A DNA stretch of 64,000 nucleotides from an uncultured Campylobacter sp. (lineage in GTDB: Bacteria; Campylobacterota; Campylobacteria; Campylobacterales; Campylobacteraceae), in contig NZ_CAKZTI010000055.1 of assembly GCF_937921625.1 (NCBI RefSeq), positions 43,176-107,175 on the forward strand, given 5' to 3'. The notes below the pieces were generated by a model, which worked only from the letters and a program-made list of their open reading frames with translations, made no database searches and was not told the origin of the DNA. A program made the position numbers and the translations under genes. Below are positions 63,372-64,000 of the stretch, one piece after another (position 1 is the first letter of the stretch; every line of letters starts with the position of its first letter).

Positions 63372-64000
63372 CTACTGAAGTCTAGCGATTATATTTCTTA
63401 CGACTTCCGCCATCATCTCCACCGACGCTATCTCGCAGTGCTCGTTCACGGAGTGAGGCGAGTGGATGTTCGGACCTATGGAGCAGGCTTGTAGCTCAGG
63501 CTGTTTTGCGACCAATACGCCGCACTCAAGGCCTGCGTGCACGGCGGCAAATTTAGCCTGCGGTTTTTGTTTTTGCAACTCCTCGAGCACGAGATGCGCG
63601 AAGTCGCTGATGCACGGAGCCCAGTTCGCCGATCGGTCGGTTACTTTGACCTCAAAGCCCAGCGCGCTAGCTAGCGTAGCGGTCTCAAAGCCCAGATTTT
63701 CAAGCCCTTCGCGCTTCATCGCGCGTCCGAAAAAGTCAAACTCGATCACTTCGCCCTTTTGCTTGACGGTCGATAGATTTATGCTTTCGTTTACCATGCC
63801 AAGCTGCGTGTCGTAGCTGCGTACGCCCTGAGCGAATGAGTTAATTAGCGCCAAAATTTTGCCGCTATTTACCAGCACGTCCGCTTCGCCCTCGCCCAGG
63901 CTCTTTACCCACGCGAGGCCGCGCTGTTTTGGTTCATGCGCACAGAGCGCCTTGCACACGGCGTTTGCGGGGATCGAGTTGCTCCTCTCGCCAAAATCTA
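63372..64000 (-). CDS. pepD: Aminoacyl-histidine dipeptidase PepD, 3' part
   Basis: The C-terminal 209 codons or so of an M20-family cytosolic dipeptidase; the gene continues past the right end of the window. The frame is open to base 64000, with DFGERSNSIPANAV preceding the segment KALCAHEPKQRG. Late motifs are VHAGLECGVLVAKQP and SIGPNIHSPHSVNEH, the metal-binding end of PepD. It hydrolyses Xaa-His dipeptides such as carnosine. Confidence 0.9.
   Translation of the reverse strand, partial: DFGERSNSIPANAVCKALCAHEPKQRGLAWVKSLGEGEADVLVNSGKILALINSFAQGVRSYDTQLGMVNESINLSTVKQKGEVIEFDFFGRAMKREGLENLGFETATLASALGFEVKVTDRSANWAPCISDFAHLVLEELQKQKPQAKFAAVHAGLECGVLVAKQPELQACSIGPNIHSPHSVNEHCEIASVEMMAEVVRNIIARLQ

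Overview
The window comes from a Campylobacter with moderately high GC for the genus; an oral species of the C. gracilis / C. showae / C. rectus type fits best (inference). The signs are the gene orders ligA-tlyA-ribF and nth-peb4-fba-MotA/MotB-like pair, which match C. jejuni order, a homopolymeric G tract, a selenocysteine formate dehydrogenase, an ecotin gene, and intergenic DNA made largely of short A/T palindromes. I see no rRNA or tRNA gene, insertion sequence, prophage or CRISPR array.

Layout. 1-4383: MOSC protein, alanine/Na+ symporter, LCM-family methyltransferase and a Crp/Fnr-type regulator. 4870-17936: a formate hydrogenlyase locus. A leftward operon hyfA-B-C-E-F-G-H-I, hycH-like, hycI and focA is tightly packed, mostly with 1-4 nt overlaps. 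Divergent from it is fdhF, whose frame crosses a TGA (Sec141) followed by a SECIS hairpin. Together they would import formate, oxidise it and make H2 through a membrane [NiFe] hydrogenase, and they carry their own maturation protease. 18894-24439: an orphan TRAP binding protein, a small protein/DHH phosphoesterase/Rrf2 operon, rpsO, and a membrane protein behind a G10 tract. 24756-40650: housekeeping genes: cmoA, ribF, a lipocalin, tlyA, a repeat-derived ORF, ligA, kdsB, thrC, argB, lpxK, a DegT-family protein without its PLP lysine, nadE, an MBL hydrolase and cmoB.

40758-54602 is an accessory stretch, mostly rightward. It holds two transglutaminase-like paralogues (one with a Tat signal, one without), a NADAR protein, an SMR pump, two secreted Trp-repeat proteins, several small unknown ORFs, a lipoprotein, ecotin and a YbaK-type editing protein. 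54862-64000 returns to core genes: hisD, a Sel1-repeat protein, a MotA/MotB-like pair, fbaA, peb4, nth and the 3' part of pepD.

The most unusual signal spans the window. Short A/T-core sequences (AAATTT, AAATTTTAAAATTT and relatives) fill the intergenic spaces and also sit inside housekeeping genes as in-frame low-complexity or tandem-repeat inserts (ribF, tlyA, lpxK, thrC, YbaK). They also make up a whole 189-codon ORF that exactly bridges ligA and tlyA with 4-nt overlaps at both ends. The pattern recalls palindromic elements that insert in frame in other bacteria, but its origin here is inference.
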